From: Alphaproteobacteria bacterium
GTDB taxonomy: Bacteria > Pseudomonadota > Alphaproteobacteria > SMXQ01
DNA length: 59,750 nucleotides
Direction: 5' to 3'
Assembly: GCA_004356985.1 (NCBI GenBank)
Contig: SMXQ01000008.1
Span: 1 to 59,750 of the forward strand
The position numbers and the translations under genes are program-made. How positions within the stretch are numbered: the first letter of the stretch is position 1; the number at the start of each line of letters is the position of its first letter. The notes under the pieces were generated by a model, which was not told the DNA's origin, did no database searches, and worked only from the letters and a program-made list of their open reading frames with translations. Below, piece by piece: positions 36,491 to 48,073 of this stretch.

Positions 36491-37303
36491 TTAAGGCAAG
36501 ATCACATCGGTCACCAGCTTGACCCCGGGGTAACCGAGGGTCAGCAGCAGATAGGCAAGCAACAAATAGCGCGCCGCCCGGCGCCCGGCCATGCCGCTCG
36601 CCCGGTGGACGATCAGCAGTCCGGCGATCACCGTGAAGGAGAGGATCGAAAGCAGGGTCTTGTGGTTGAAAACGAGGATGACCCCGCGGTCGAGAAACTC
36701 GATCACCATGCCCGACAGAAGCCCCAGGCCCAGCACCAATGTGGACGCGGCGAGAAGACGGAGCTGCAGCGTCTCGCCCTCGGACACCGAGGGCAGGATC
36801 GCCGTCAGGCGCGTCGGCCGCCGCGCTTTCAAGGCCCGCTCCTGGAGGAAAACGCCCAAAGCGGCCGTCGCCGCCAAGGTCATCAGCGCATAGGTCGTCA
36901 CCGAAATCCCGATATGCAGGTTGAGCCAGGGCCCGGCGAGGCTCGCCGGCGCCGGGCGCGCCGGTGCCTGGGCCCAGAAGGTGGCGATGGAGCCGAGAAC
37001 CACGATATAGGGGCCGAACACCACGAGCAGCCGGGCGAACGCGCCGCTTGCCGCGGAAATCGACACGAACAAGACCAGGGAGAGGGAAATGGTGATCCAT
37101 AGGCTGGCCGCGATGCCGGTCTGCCAAGCCGACGCGAAGAGCACCCAGGTCCAGGCCATGGCGCCCGCCGCCGCCGCCGCCAATACCCCCCAGAAAACAA
37201 CGTCGCGGACATCGGGTTCGGGACCGGGCCCCCGGCGGTAGAGCAGCAGCGCCGAGGGCACCAGCGCGGCGAGGGCCGCCAAATTGAAGACGAACGGGTT
37301 CAT
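36491..37303 (-). CDS. CcsA/HemX-like cytochrome c assembly membrane protein
   Basis: A 270-residue integral membrane protein with about eight hydrophobic helices. It resembles the cytochrome c biogenesis CcsA/YpjD family, with NLHIGISVTTYALMTLAATAALG and the His-containing segment FNHKTLLSILSFTVIAGLLIVHR. The family handles or senses heme in the inner membrane; this short version lacks the tryptophan-rich WWD segment of full CcsA. It starts at the ATG at 37303 and lies upstream of dus on the same strand, 100 or so bases away. Exact function is unknown. Confidence 0.72.
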   Translation of the reverse strand: MNPFVFNLAALAALVPSALLLYRRGPGPEPDVRDVVFWGVLAAAAAGAMAWTWVLFASAWQTGIAASLWITISLSLVLFVSISAASGAFARLLVVFGPYIVVLGSIATFWAQAPARPAPASLAGPWLNLHIGISVTTYALMTLAATAALGVFLQERALKARRPTRLTAILPSVSEGETLQLRLLAASTLVLGLGLLSGMVIEFLDRGVILVFNHKTLLSILSFTVIAGLLIVHRASGMAGRRAARYLLLAYLLLTLGYPGVKLVTDVILP

Positions 37304-37526
37304 GGCGGCCGGACTATATCACCGATCACCTTTGCGGGTGCCGTGGCTTATGCCTCGGCCTGGAAATTCAGGCCCCCAACCGCACGGAAACCGTGGACTT
37401 CCCCCGCCGGCCTTTGGGCGGGAAATAACACCGGGGCAAGTGACCCAATGCCCCGCGCAGAGCGTTTTATTTATTCCGCCAAACGTCTTACTATGATAGA
37501 TGCCCTCGTCTCATCGGAGTACCGCC

Positions 37527-38036
37527 ATGTCTTCACTGCACATCGCTAAAATGCCACCTATCCGGAAACTCGCCACCTTGGCCGCCATCGCCATCACCAG
37601 CCTTGGTCTCATCGCCTGCGCCGAGAACCAGGGTCCCAAGGAAAGGGGCGGCACCGTGATCGGCGCCATCGCCGGCGGGTTGCTGGGCTCGACCATCGGC
37701 AAGGGATCGGGCAAGGTCATCGCCGTCGGCATCGGCGCCGTGCTCGGCGGGTTGGTCGGTTCCGAGATCGGCAAGTCGCTCGACCGGGCCGACCAGGCCT
37801 ATATGAGCCGCACCACTCAGCAGTCCCTGGAATCCCAGCGAACGGGACAGGCCTCGACTTGGCGGAACCCCGACAACCGGCATTCCGGCACCGTGACCCC
37901 GACCCGCACCTATCGACGAGAGAGCGGCGAGCACTGCCGGGAATTCCAACAGACCGTGACCATCGACGGACGGACCGAACGGGCCCATGGCACGGCCTGC
38001 CGCCAGTCCGACGGAAGCTGGAAAATCATGAATTAG
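37527..38036 (+). CDS. glycine-zipper lipoprotein (17-kDa surface antigen type)
   Basis: A 169-residue predicted outer-membrane lipoprotein. The signal peptide ends in lipobox LGLIAC. A glycine-zipper segment follows (GTVIGAIAGGLLGSTIGKGSGK...VLGGLVGSEIGKSLD), the pattern of the Rickettsia 17-kDa antigen family. The C-terminal domain contains HCREFQQTVTIDG and GTACRQSDGSWKI, the RT0821-like surface antigen end. The ATG at 37527 has CGGAG at a good distance; the ORF track start at 37500 lacks one. Such proteins are thought to support envelope integrity. It stands alone before ispDF. Confidence 0.8.
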   Translation: MSSLHIAKMPPIRKLATLAAIAITSLGLIACAENQGPKERGGTVIGAIAGGLLGSTIGKGSGKVIAVGIGAVLGGLVGSEIGKSLDRADQAYMSRTTQQSLESQRTGQASTWRNPDNRHSGTVTPTRTYRRESGEHCREFQQTVTIDGRTERAHGTACRQSDGSWKIMN

Positions 38037-38176
38037 CCGACCCGCGGTTCGCGGTTGGTTGGCCAGGCGCCCCTGGCGCCGGCCGAGAGTCCTGATCGGG
38101 CCCGGCCCAGGCGCCATCGCGCTTGGCAGGCGGGGGAAGCGCGGCTACCCTCGCTCTCCATGGATGGGGAATCAAC

Positions 38177-39400
38177 ATGGCCGGCTGCGTCGCCCTGATC
38201 GTCGCCGCGGGCCGCGGCGCGCGGCTCGGGGCGGAGGGTACTGAGGGCGCACCATCGCCCAAGCAATACACGCTTCTTTGCGGCCGGCCCATGCTGAGCC
38301 ATGCGGTGGCGGCGTTCCTAGACTCCGACGCCGTAGCCGCCGTGCGCGTGGTGATCCATGCGGACGACCGCGCGCGCTACGACGACGCGGTCGGCCATCT
38401 AAGCCTTTTGGAGCCGGTCCAGGGCGGCGCGAGCCGCCAGGATTCGGTGCGGGCGGGGCTTGAAAGCCTGGCCGGGGAGGGCTTCGATTCCGTGCTCATT
38501 CACGATGCCGCCCGGCCCTTGGTGGACGCCGCGCTGATCGCCCGGACGCTCGAAGCGCTGGCCGCCCACCCCGGCGCCGTCCCGGCCCTGGCCGTGACCG
38601 ACAGCCTCAAACGCGGCGCCGGCGGCATCATCCTCGAGGCGGTCGAGCGAACCGAATTATGGCGGGCGCAGACGCCCCAGGGGTTTTCCTTCACCACCAT
38701 CCTCGAGGCCCACCGCCAGGCGGCGGCCCTTGGCACCGGCGGCCATACCGACGACGCCGCCATCGCCGCCGCCGCCGGGATCGAGGTGGCCCTGGTGCCG
38801 GGCGCGGAAGACAACTTCAAGATCACCACCAGGGAAGATCTCGCCCGTGCCGAACGGCTGCTCGCGGGAGCCGGCGAAACCCGTACCGGACAGGGTTTCG
38901 ACGTCCATGCCTTCGGCGCCGAAGGCAGCGGCCCGGTGCGGCTGTGCGGCGTCGATGTCCCCCACGGCCGCGGCCTCGAGGGTCATTCCGATGCCGACGC
39001 GGGGCTTCACGCCGCCACCGACGCCGTGCTCGGCGCCCTGGCCGAAGGCGACATCGGCAGCCATTTCCCGGCCACTGACGAGGCCTGGAAAGACGCCGAT
39101 TCCGCCACCTTCCTCGGCCACGCCTTGGGCCTGCTCAAGGCCAGGGGCGGGACCCTCGTCCATCTCGACGTCACCATCATTTGCGAACACCCCAAGATCG
39201 CCCCCCACCGCGCGCCCATGCGCGCGGCCATGGCCGCCATCCTCGGCATCACTATCGATCGCATCAGCGTCAAGGCGACGACCACCGAAGGACTGGGCGC
39301 GCTGGGCCGCGGCGATGGCATAGCGGCCCAGGCCGTCGCCACCATATGCCTGCCCCCCATTCGCCCGGCCCCCATTCGCCCGGAAAAACCGGCCCCATGA
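38177..39400 (+). CDS. ispDF: bifunctional IspD/IspF (MEP pathway)
   Basis: A 407-residue fusion. The N-terminal half is 2-C-methyl-D-erythritol 4-phosphate cytidylyltransferase: ALIVAAGRGARLGAEG, SPKQYTLL and SVLIHDAARPLV. The C-terminal half is 2-C-methyl-D-erythritol 2,4-cyclodiphosphate synthase: TGQGFDVHAFG, GLEGHSDADAGLHAATDA and DIGSHFPATD. The two act two steps apart in isoprenoid precursor synthesis; the fusion is typical of Alphaproteobacteria. The start is the ATG at 38177 after GGGGAAT; the frame from 38123 is longer but less likely. The stop overlaps the pgpA start (ATGA). Confidence 0.94.
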   Translation: MAGCVALIVAAGRGARLGAEGTEGAPSPKQYTLLCGRPMLSHAVAAFLDSDAVAAVRVVIHADDRARYDDAVGHLSLLEPVQGGASRQDSVRAGLESLAGEGFDSVLIHDAARPLVDAALIARTLEALAAHPGAVPALAVTDSLKRGAGGIILEAVERTELWRAQTPQGFSFTTILEAHRQAAALGTGGHTDDAAIAAAAGIEVALVPGAEDNFKITTREDLARAERLLAGAGETRTGQGFDVHAFGAEGSGPVRLCGVDVPHGRGLEGHSDADAGLHAATDAVLGALAEGDIGSHFPATDEAWKDADSATFLGHALGLLKARGGTLVHLDVTIICEHPKIAPHRAPMRAAMAAILGITIDRISVKATTTEGLGALGRGDGIAAQAVATICLPPIRPAPIRPEKPAP

Positions 39401-39939
39401 GCGGCGCCCCAGATTCCCCCGGTGCCCCGGCCTCTCATTCCCCGGGCCTTCCCCCCGGCCTTTCGTTCTGGAGCCCCGCCGCCCTGATCGGCACCTGGTT
39501 CGGAACCGGGTTGCTGCCCAAGGCACCGGGGACTTGGGGATCGCTGGCGGCGCTGCCCATCGCCTGGATGCTGGGCGCGCGCTTCGGGCCCGCCGCCGTG
39601 ATCCTGGCCGCCGCCGTGCTTTTCGTCCTCGGCCTATGGGCGGTCAAGGCCTATCTCGCCCAAACGCCCGACCGGGACCCCGGCGCCATCGTCATCGATG
39701 AAGTGGCGGGCCAGATGCTGGCGGTGGCCCCCGCCGGGCTCGACCCGCTGGCCTTCGGGCTCGGATTCATCGCCTTCCGGTTCTTCGATATCCTCAAGCC
39801 CTGGCCCATCAAGGCCCTGGAGCGCGGCCTCGGCGGGGCGCTTGGCGTGATGGCCGACGACATCGCCGCCGCCCTTTATGCGGCCGCCGTTTTGGCCCTG
39901 TATTTCATCCTGACGGGACGGCCCCATGACCTTTTCTAG
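39397..39939 (+). CDS. pgpA: phosphatidylglycerophosphatase A
   Basis: A 180-residue membrane phosphatase that makes phosphatidylglycerol from its phosphate. Motifs: GTWFGTGLLPKAPGTWGSLA, DEVAGQMLAV and FRFFDILKPWPIKALE, all diagnostic of PgpA, with several hydrophobic helices. An extra Pro/Ser-rich N-terminal tail of about 25 residues precedes the core. The ATG at 39397 overlaps ispDF; the end overlaps the CinA gene by 14 bases, so the three genes look co-translated. Confidence 0.9.
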   Translation: MSGAPDSPGAPASHSPGLPPGLSFWSPAALIGTWFGTGLLPKAPGTWGSLAALPIAWMLGARFGPAAVILAAAVLFVLGLWAVKAYLAQTPDRDPGAIVIDEVAGQMLAVAPAGLDPLAFGLGFIAFRFFDILKPWPIKALERGLGGALGVMADDIAAALYAAAVLALYFILTGRPHDLF

Positions 39940-40435
39940 ATCATCTCTGGAATTGGCCCACGCCGTCATCGAAGCCGCCCGGCACAAGCGCCTGACCCTG
40001 ACCACGGCGGAATCCTGCACCGGCGGGCTGATCGCCGCCTGCCTCACCGAGGTGGCGGGCGCCTCATTGGTCTTCATGCGCGGCTTCGTGACCTACGCCA
40101 ATGAGGCCAAGACCGATCTTCTGGGCGTGCCCGAGGACATGATCGCCGAGATGGGCGCCGTCAGTGAAGAGGTCGCCCGGGCCATGGCCCAGGGCGCCAT
40201 GGAGCGCGCAGGCGCCGATATCGCGGTGTCCGCCACCGGCATCGCCGGGCCCGGCGGCGGCACGCCTGGCAAACCCGTGGGCCTGGTGCACATGGCGGCG
40301 GCCAGGCGCGGCGGCGCGACGATCCATCAGGAAAGCCGCTTCGCGGGCGACCGCCGGGCGGTGCGGGACCAGGCGTTGGACGCCGCCCTTGCGCTTCTGC
40401 TGCGACAGGCCGAAACTGCGCCGGCCCGCGATTGA
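39926..40435 (+). CDS. CinA C-terminal-type nicotinamide-nucleotide amidohydrolase
   Basis: A 169-residue protein equal to the C-terminal (PncC) domain of CinA, which deamidates nicotinamide mononucleotide to nicotinate mononucleotide. Motifs: TLTTAESCTGGLIAACLTEV (active-site Ser region), FVTYANEAKTDLLGV, GAVSEEVARAMAQGA and SATGIAGPGGGTPGKPVGLV. The N-terminal MoaB-like domain of full CinA is absent. The gene overlaps pgpA and is followed by the CPBP-like gene. Gene symbols cinA and pncC are both used in annotations. Confidence 0.9.
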   Translation: MTFSRSSLELAHAVIEAARHKRLTLTTAESCTGGLIAACLTEVAGASLVFMRGFVTYANEAKTDLLGVPEDMIAEMGAVSEEVARAMAQGAMERAGADIAVSATGIAGPGGGTPGKPVGLVHMAAARRGGATIHQESRFAGDRRAVRDQALDAALALLLRQAETAPARD

Positions 40436-40459
40436 GGGCGCCCAACCCGTCCCACGAAC

Positions 40460-41188
40460 ATGCCTCGCGGACCCTCTTCCATGCCTCCCATATCCGACCC
40501 CACGCTTCCCTATCGCATCACCGTGCGCAATTTCATCGGCATCACCCTGATGGCCGGCCTGATCTTCCTCATCGGCGGCGTCATCCTGGTCAAGCTGGAC
40601 CCCACCATCTTCACCGAAGAGCGCGCGGTGCTGGACAAGCTGTTGTGGTTTTCGCTGCTGGCGACGGCCGGGGTGCTGGCCTCCACCGGTTACGTGCTGG
40701 CCTCGCGCACCACCATGGGATGGGCGATCATCGGCCTGACGCGCCCCGAGGCGCGCTGGATCCTCATCGCCGTGGCGACGGCGGCGGCGCTGTTCTTCGC
40801 CGGCGAGCGGCTGGATTCGCTGATGGGCCTGGGCATCATCGAGAGCTCCCGGGCCAGTTACGCGGCCACCTTGGAAACCCAGGTCGGGCTGCTCGGGCTC
40901 ATGGTGGTGCTCGCCGTCATCCTGCCGATCTCGCTGGAGATCTATTTCCGGGGCGTGCTGTTCAACTTCCTGCGCGGCCTGGTGGGGCTGGAAGCCGCCA
41001 TCGGCCTATCGGCCCTGGTCTACGCCCTGTTGTTTTTCAACCCGGAAGTTCCCGTCTACATGGCCTATGGCGTGGTTCACGGGGCCGCGTTCGCGGTACT
41101 ATTCGTCCGCTCGGGATCGCTCTGGACGGCAATCGCCGCCCACGCCACCCTGGCGGCGCTGACCGTCGCCAAGGTCGCCTGGGCCTGA
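40460..41188 (+). CDS. CPBP-family-like membrane protein, first catalytic Glu missing
   Basis: A 242-residue protein with about six membrane helices and a layout like CAAX-type intramembrane peptidases (CPBP/Abi). The motif-1 region reads ISLEIYFRGVLF: one Glu (near 160) and the Arg are kept, but the first Glu of the EExxxR pair is replaced by Leu. A later His appears in YGVVHGAAF and a second in AIAAHATLAAL, without the usual Asn. It may be a non-peptidase relative or have changed chemistry. The start could be 40460 or the downstream ATG at 40481. Neighbours are the CinA gene and formaldehyde dehydrogenase. Confidence 0.6.
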   Translation: MPRGPSSMPPISDPTLPYRITVRNFIGITLMAGLIFLIGGVILVKLDPTIFTEERAVLDKLLWFSLLATAGVLASTGYVLASRTTMGWAIIGLTRPEARWILIAVATAAALFFAGERLDSLMGLGIIESSRASYAATLETQVGLLGLMVVLAVILPISLEIYFRGVLFNFLRGLVGLEAAIGLSALVYALLFFNPEVPVYMAYGVVHGAAFAVLFVRSGSLWTAIAAHATLAALTVAKVAWA

Positions 41189-41254
41189 TTCCGGGCCGGG
41201 CACCACCGCGCCCGGAGTTTCGGCTATCCTCATTGTCAATTCGGGAGGCGAGAC

Positions 41255-42364
<1,110 letters not shown>

Positions 42365-42373
42365 GGGCCGCGT

Positions 42374-42904
42374 TCAATCGGCCTCGGCACCCGCCCCATA
42401 CAACACGTCGGCGCGGGTCTCGAAGGCGTCCACCATGTGCGTCACCACGTGGTCGAAGACCGTGCCTATCAGGGCGTCGAGAACCCGGGAGTGGAAATTG
42501 AATTCCACCAGGAAATCGATCTCGGTGCCACTATCAACGGGGTGGAACACCCAGTGGTTGGCCATCTCGCGCATGGGGCCGCGGATGTATTCGACGTCGA
42601 TGCGGGGCGGCGCCCTATCCTTATCCTCCCCGGCCTTCGCCTCGGCGCCCTCGCCCTCGCCCTCCATGGCCCCGGCACTATCCCAGGCACCGCCGCCGCT
42701 CAGCGTCACCCTGGAATGGAAGGTTTCCCGGAACAGCCCCTTGCCCACCACCACGTCGGCCAGCAGCACGCCGTTCTCGCGGCCGGTCACCCGCGCGGCC
42801 AGGCACCAGGGCAGGAATTCAGGGTAGCGCCCGATATCGGCGACCAGGTCGAACATCTGCTTGGGGCTATAGGGCAGGCTGCGGGTTTCCGCGTGGCGGT
42901 GCAT
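42374..42904 (-). CDS. ratA: RatA/COQ10-type polyketide-cyclase-fold protein
   Basis: A 176-residue START/COQ10-fold protein. Family landmarks: YSPKQMFDLVADIGRYPEFLPWC at the N-terminus, a central VEYIRGPMREMANHW segment and FEFN-like LVEFNFHSRVLDALIG. It resembles RatA of E. coli and the ubiquinone-binding Coq10. An acidic, low-complexity insertion of about 30 residues (roughly 70-100, with EGEGEGAEAKAGEDKD) interrupts the sheet. It lies 13 bases after lipA in the pyruvate dehydrogenase cluster, a conserved alphaproteobacterial position. A role in ubiquinone handling is more likely here than a toxin role. Confidence 0.85.
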   Translation of the reverse strand: MHRHAETRSLPYSPKQMFDLVADIGRYPEFLPWCLAARVTGRENGVLLADVVVGKGLFRETFHSRVTLSGGGAWDSAGAMEGEGEGAEAKAGEDKDRAPPRIDVEYIRGPMREMANHWVFHPVDSGTEIDFLVEFNFHSRVLDALIGTVFDHVVTHMVDAFETRADVLYGAGAEAD

Positions 42905-42917
42905 GGGCGGGTGCGGC

Positions 42918-43889
42918 CTATTGGGCGTCGAGGCGGTCGCCGCGAGCGGCGCCCAGACGGTCCTCGCGGGCGGCGCCGAGGCGGTCCTCGCGGGCGGCCC
43001 GCAGGCGGGCGAAATCGTCGCCCGCGAAATAAGACGAGCGCGTCAGCGGCGAGGCCGAAACCAGGAGGAACCCCTTGCCGTAGGCCATCTTCTCCAGGCC
43101 GGCGAATTCGTCCGGCGTCACGAAGCGCGCCACGGTTGCATGGCGCGGGGTCGGTTGCAGGTACTGGCCGATGGTCAGGAAATCGACATTGGCGGCGCGC
43201 AGGTCGTCCATCACCTGGTGGACTTCCCGGAGCTCCTCGCCGAGACCCACCATGAGCCCCGACTTGGTGAACATGGCCTCGTCCAGTTCCTTGACCCGGT
43301 CCAACAGCCTGAGCGAATGGAAATAGCGCGCGCCGGGGCGGATCGTCGGGTAGAGCCGAGGCACGGTTTCCAGGTTGTGGTTGAAGACGTCGGGGCCGGC
43401 GCGGGCGACCGCTTCCATGGCGCCGGGCTTGCGCAGGAAGTCCGGCGTCAACACCTCGATGGTGGTGCCCGGCGCGCGAGCGCGGATGGCGGCGATGCAT
43501 TTCACGAACTGGTCCGCGCCGCCGTCGGCCAAATCGTCGCGGTCCACCGAGGTGATCACCACGTGGGAGAGGCCGAGTTCGGCCACGGCGGTGGCCAGGT
43601 GCCCCGGTTCCCGCGGGTCCACCGTATTGGGCTTGCCGGTCTTGACGTTGCAGAACGCGCAGGCCCGGGTGCAGGTATCGCCCAGGATCATCACCGTGGC
43701 ATGGCCCTTGGCCCAGCACTGGCCGATATTGGGGCAGGCCGCTTCCTCGCACACGGTGTTGAGCGACAAGTCCCGCATCAGCTTGCGGGTGGCAAAATAT
43801 TCCGGCGAAGTCGGCGCCTTGACCCGGATCCAATCGGGCTTGGGCAGCCTCGGCGCCTTATCGCCCTTGATGTTCTCTACCTTGGCCAT
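42918..43889 (-). CDS. lipA: lipoyl synthase
   Basis: A 323-residue radical-SAM enzyme that inserts two sulfurs into octanoyl groups to make the lipoyl cofactor of the dehydrogenase complexes. The auxiliary cluster ligands are in [12 protein letters not shown] and the radical-SAM motif is [13 protein letters not shown]. The conserved Ser near the end is in [11 protein letters not shown]. After this a tail carries three 8-residue units of the form (A)REDRLGA, encoded by a 24-bp tandem repeat. It sits directly after lpdA in the cluster whose E2 and E1 beta subunits carry lipoyl domains. Confidence 0.95.
   Translation of the reverse strand: MAKVENIKGDKAPRLPKPDWIRVKAPTSPEYFATRKLMRDLSLNTVCEEAACPNIGQCWAKGHATVMILGDTCTRACAFCNVKTGKPNTVDPREPGHLATAVAELGLSHVVITSVDRDDLADGGADQFVKCIAAIRARAPGTTIEVLTPDFLRKPGAMEAVARAGPDVFNHNLETVPRLYPTIRPGARYFHSLRLLDRVKELDEAMFTKSGLMVGLGEELREVHQVMDDLRAANVDFLTIGQYLQPTPRHATVARFVTPDEFAGLEKMAYGKGFLLVSASPLTRSSYFAGDDFARLRAAREDRLGAAREDRLGAARGDRLDAQ
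42930..43001. repeat. three 24-bp tandem repeats at the end of lipA
   Basis: Three 24-bp units, with the shared core GGTCCTCGCGGGCGGCGCC (first unit slightly diverged), lie at the 3' end of lipA. They encode repeating AREDRLGA-type units beyond the conserved lipoyl synthase domain. They are in frame and end just before the stop codon. Confidence 0.85.
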
Positions 43890-43896
43890 GATCCGA

Positions 43897-45321
<1,425 letters not shown>

Positions 45322-45337
45322 GTTGCTCTCCCGCGCC

Positions 45338-46672
45338 CTAGAGGATAAGCCGTACCGGATGCTCGACCAAGCCCTTGAAGGCGGCCAGGAATCGCGCGCC
45401 GACGGCGCCGTCCACGGCCCGGTGATCGCAGCTCAGGGTGCAGGTCATCAGCATCGCCGTGCAGATTTCACCATCCCGCCCATTCCCGTCGGCGCGCTTT
45501 CGCACGACCACGCGCTCTTCACCGGCGCCGATGGCCAGGATGCAGGCCTGGGGCGGATTGATGACGGCGGCGAACTCACGCACCCCCATCATGCCCATGT
45601 TGGAAATTGTGAAGGTCCCGCCCTGGTATTCCTCCGGGGCCAGCTTGCCGTCGCGCGCGCGCGCGGCGAGCTCCTTGACCTCCGCCGATATTGCGGCGAT
45701 CCCCTTCTTTTCCGCCGACCGCACGATGGGCGTGATCAGCCCGCCATCGGTCGCCACCGCCACCGACACATCGGCCGCCCCATAGAGGATCATGGCCTCG
45801 TCGCTCCACGACGCATTGGCGGCGGGCACTTCTTGCAAAGCTAGGGCCACGGCGCGGATGATGAAATCGTTGAGGGAAATGCGCAACGCCTCGTCGCTGG
45901 CGTTGATCTCGCGCCGGAGGTCGACCAAGGCGTCGATCCCGCAATCCACGGTGACGTAGTAATGCGGCACGTTCTGTTTCGATTCGGTGAGCCGCCGGGC
46001 GATCACCTTGCGCATGGTGGAATGGGGCTCGGCCCGTGCCGCCGCGGCCGGAAAACTCTGGCCCAGGCCGGCGAAAATGCCGCCGCCGCCCAAGGCGCCG
46101 CCCGACGCCATGGCGGCGTCAATGTCGGCCTTGACGATGCGCCCATGAGGACCGCTGCCGGTGACCCGCGCGAGATCGATCCCTTCCGCCTTGGCCATGC
46201 GCCGGGCCAGGGGCGAGGCGACCACACGGACGCCGGGCGTGCGGGCCGGGGCTGGCTTGGGAGCCCTTGGCGTGGTTGCAGGCGCGGGCGCTTGAGCCAT
46301 GGGCGCCGGTGTTGGCCCGGCGGGCCCAGGCGCAGGTGCGGCGGCTGCGGGAGCCGGGGCCGGCTTTGGCGCGGCCTTGGCTTCGGCCAGGGCGGCCTTG
46401 ACGGCGGCGTCCAGGGCGGATTTGTCCTCGCCATCGGCAACGATCACGGCGATGGGGGTATTGACGGCGATGGCATCATCGCCGGCTTCGGTCAGGATTT
46501 TGCCCAGAATCCCCTCGTCGGTGGCTTCCACCTCCATGATCGCCTTGTCGGTCTCGATCTCGGCCAAGAGATCGCCGGAGCGCACCGCCTCGCCTTCCTT
46601 CTTCAGCCACTGGGCGATCTTGCCCTCGGTCATGGTCGGCGACAACGCCGGCATTCTAATGGTGACGGGCAT
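45338..46672 (-). CDS. pdhC: pyruvate dehydrogenase E2, dihydrolipoamide acetyltransferase
   Basis: A 444-residue core subunit. An N-terminal lipoyl domain ([17 protein letters not shown] with the lipoylated Lys) is followed by an Ala/Pro-rich linker and a peripheral-subunit-binding domain ([21 protein letters not shown]). The catalytic acetyltransferase domain ends with [20 protein letters not shown], which holds the active-site His and Asp. It transfers acetyl groups to CoA. The stop precedes lpdA by 16 bases, and the start is 12 bases after pdhB. Confidence 0.95.
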   Translation of the reverse strand: MPVTIRMPALSPTMTEGKIAQWLKKEGEAVRSGDLLAEIETDKAIMEVEATDEGILGKILTEAGDDAIAVNTPIAVIVADGEDKSALDAAVKAALAEAKAAPKPAPAPAAAAPAPGPAGPTPAPMAQAPAPATTPRAPKPAPARTPGVRVVASPLARRMAKAEGIDLARVTGSGPHGRIVKADIDAAMASGGALGGGGIFAGLGQSFPAAAARAEPHSTMRKVIARRLTESKQNVPHYYVTVDCGIDALVDLRREINASDEALRISLNDFIIRAVALALQEVPAANASWSDEAMILYGAADVSVAVATDGGLITPIVRSAEKKGIAAISAEVKELAARARDGKLAPEEYQGGTFTISNMGMMGVREFAAVINPPQACILAIGAGEERVVVRKRADGNGRDGEICTAMLMTCTLSCDHRAVDGAVGARFLAAFKGLVEHPVRLIL

Positions 46673-46684
46673 TATCGAACCCCC

Positions 46685-48070
46685 TCAGTCGCGGTAGGTG
46701 ACGGCACGGACGCCGGCCACCACGTCTTCCACCTTGGGCAGGGCCAGGGCTTCGAGATTGGCGGCGTAGGGAAGCGGCACGTCGGCGGCCGAGACCCGGT
46801 GAAGCGGCGCGTCAAGATCATCGAACGAGGCTTCCATGATCACCGCCGCGATTTCGGCGTTGATCCCGGCATAGGGCCAGCCTTCCTCCACGGCGACGAT
46901 GCGGTTGGTCTTGGCCACCGAGGCGGCGATGGTCTCCCGGTCGAGCGGCCGCAGGGTGCGCAAGTCGATCACCTCCGCGTCGATCCCCTCGCCCGCCAAC
47001 TGCTCCGCCGCTTGCAGGGCGAGCTCAACCATGCGTGAAAAGGCGACGATGGTGACGTCGCTACCGCCGCGCACCACCCGGGCCTTGCCGATGGGGACGA
47101 CGAATTCGGGGTCCACGGGAACGTCGTCGCGGCGCCCGTAGAGAATTTCATGTTCCAGGAAAATGATCGGGTTGGGGTCGCGGATCGCCGCTTTCAAAAG
47201 CCCCTTGGCGTCGTCGGCGGCAAAGGGTGCGACCACCTTGAGGCCGGGGATATGCGCGAACCAGCTGGCGTAACATTGGGAATGCTGGGCCCCCACCCGC
47301 GCCGCCGCGCCGTTGGCGCCGCGGAACACCACCGGACAGGTCATCTGGCCCCCCGACATGTAGCGCGTCTTGGCGGCTGAGTTGATGATTTGGTCCATGG
47401 CCTGCATGGAGAAATTGAAGGTCATGAATTCGACGATGGGTTTCAGCCCGCCGAAGGCGGCGCCGATTCCAAGCCCGGTGAATCCCTGTTCGGTGATCGG
47501 TGTATCGACCACCCGCAGGGGCCCGAACTCCTCCAGCAAGCCCTGGCTCACCTTATAGGCGCCCTGGTATTCGGCGACTTCCTCGCCCATCAGGAAGACG
47601 TCGGGATCGCGGCGCATTTCCTCGGCCATGGCCTCGCCCAAGGCCTCGCGCACGGTGATCGACTTGGTGTTGCCATAGAAGGCGGGATCGACATCGCCTG
47701 AAACCGCCGCCGCCGGGGCCGCCGGGCGGGGCGCCGCCGCCTTGGCTTCGGCGGCAGCGGGGGGGGCGGGCGCCGGCACCGGCGCCGGGCCTTGATTGAT
47801 GATGGCCTCGACGGCGGACGCATCCTCGCCGTCCTCCAGCAACACCGCGATGGGCGCGTTGACGGCGACGTTCTCGGTCCCCTCGGCGACCAGGATCCGG
47901 CCCAGAATCCCCTCGTCGGTGGCTTCGATCTCCATGGTCGCCTTGTCGGTCTCGATCTCGGCCAACAGGTCGCCGGAACGCACCACCTCGCCTTCCCGCT
48001 TCAGCCACTTGGCGAGCTTGCCCTCGGTCATGGTCGGCGACAGGGCCGGCATCAATACCCTAACGGCCAT
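46685..48070 (-). CDS. pdhB: pyruvate dehydrogenase E1 beta with N-terminal lipoyl domain
   Basis: A 461-residue protein. A lipoyl domain (1 to about 80, with [17 protein letters not shown]) and an Ala/Pro linker precede the E1 beta subunit (about 135 on: [36 protein letters not shown]). Later landmarks are [15 protein letters not shown] and [10 protein letters not shown]-type [13 protein letters not shown]. The extra lipoyl domain is a known feature of alphaproteobacterial E1 beta. With PdhA it decarboxylates pyruvate using thiamine diphosphate. It follows pdhA by three bases. Confidence 0.95.
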   Translation of the reverse strand: MAVRVLMPALSPTMTEGKLAKWLKREGEVVRSGDLLAEIETDKATMEIEATDEGILGRILVAEGTENVAVNAPIAVLLEDGEDASAVEAIINQGPAPVPAPAPPAAAEAKAAAPRPAAPAAAVSGDVDPAFYGNTKSITVREALGEAMAEEMRRDPDVFLMGEEVAEYQGAYKVSQGLLEEFGPLRVVDTPITEQGFTGLGIGAAFGGLKPIVEFMTFNFSMQAMDQIINSAAKTRYMSGGQMTCPVVFRGANGAAARVGAQHSQCYASWFAHIPGLKVVAPFAADDAKGLLKAAIRDPNPIIFLEHEILYGRRDDVPVDPEFVVPIGKARVVRGGSDVTIVAFSRMVELALQAAEQLAGEGIDAEVIDLRTLRPLDRETIAASVAKTNRIVAVEEGWPYAGINAEIAAVIMEASFDDLDAPLHRVSAADVPLPYAANLEALALPKVEDVVAGVRAVTYRD

Positions 48071-48073
48071 GGT

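Noticed and set aside
38060-38090. GC-rich hairpin after the glycine-zipper gene as a terminator
   Set aside because: The stem (GGCGCC core) is imperfect and has no T-tract.
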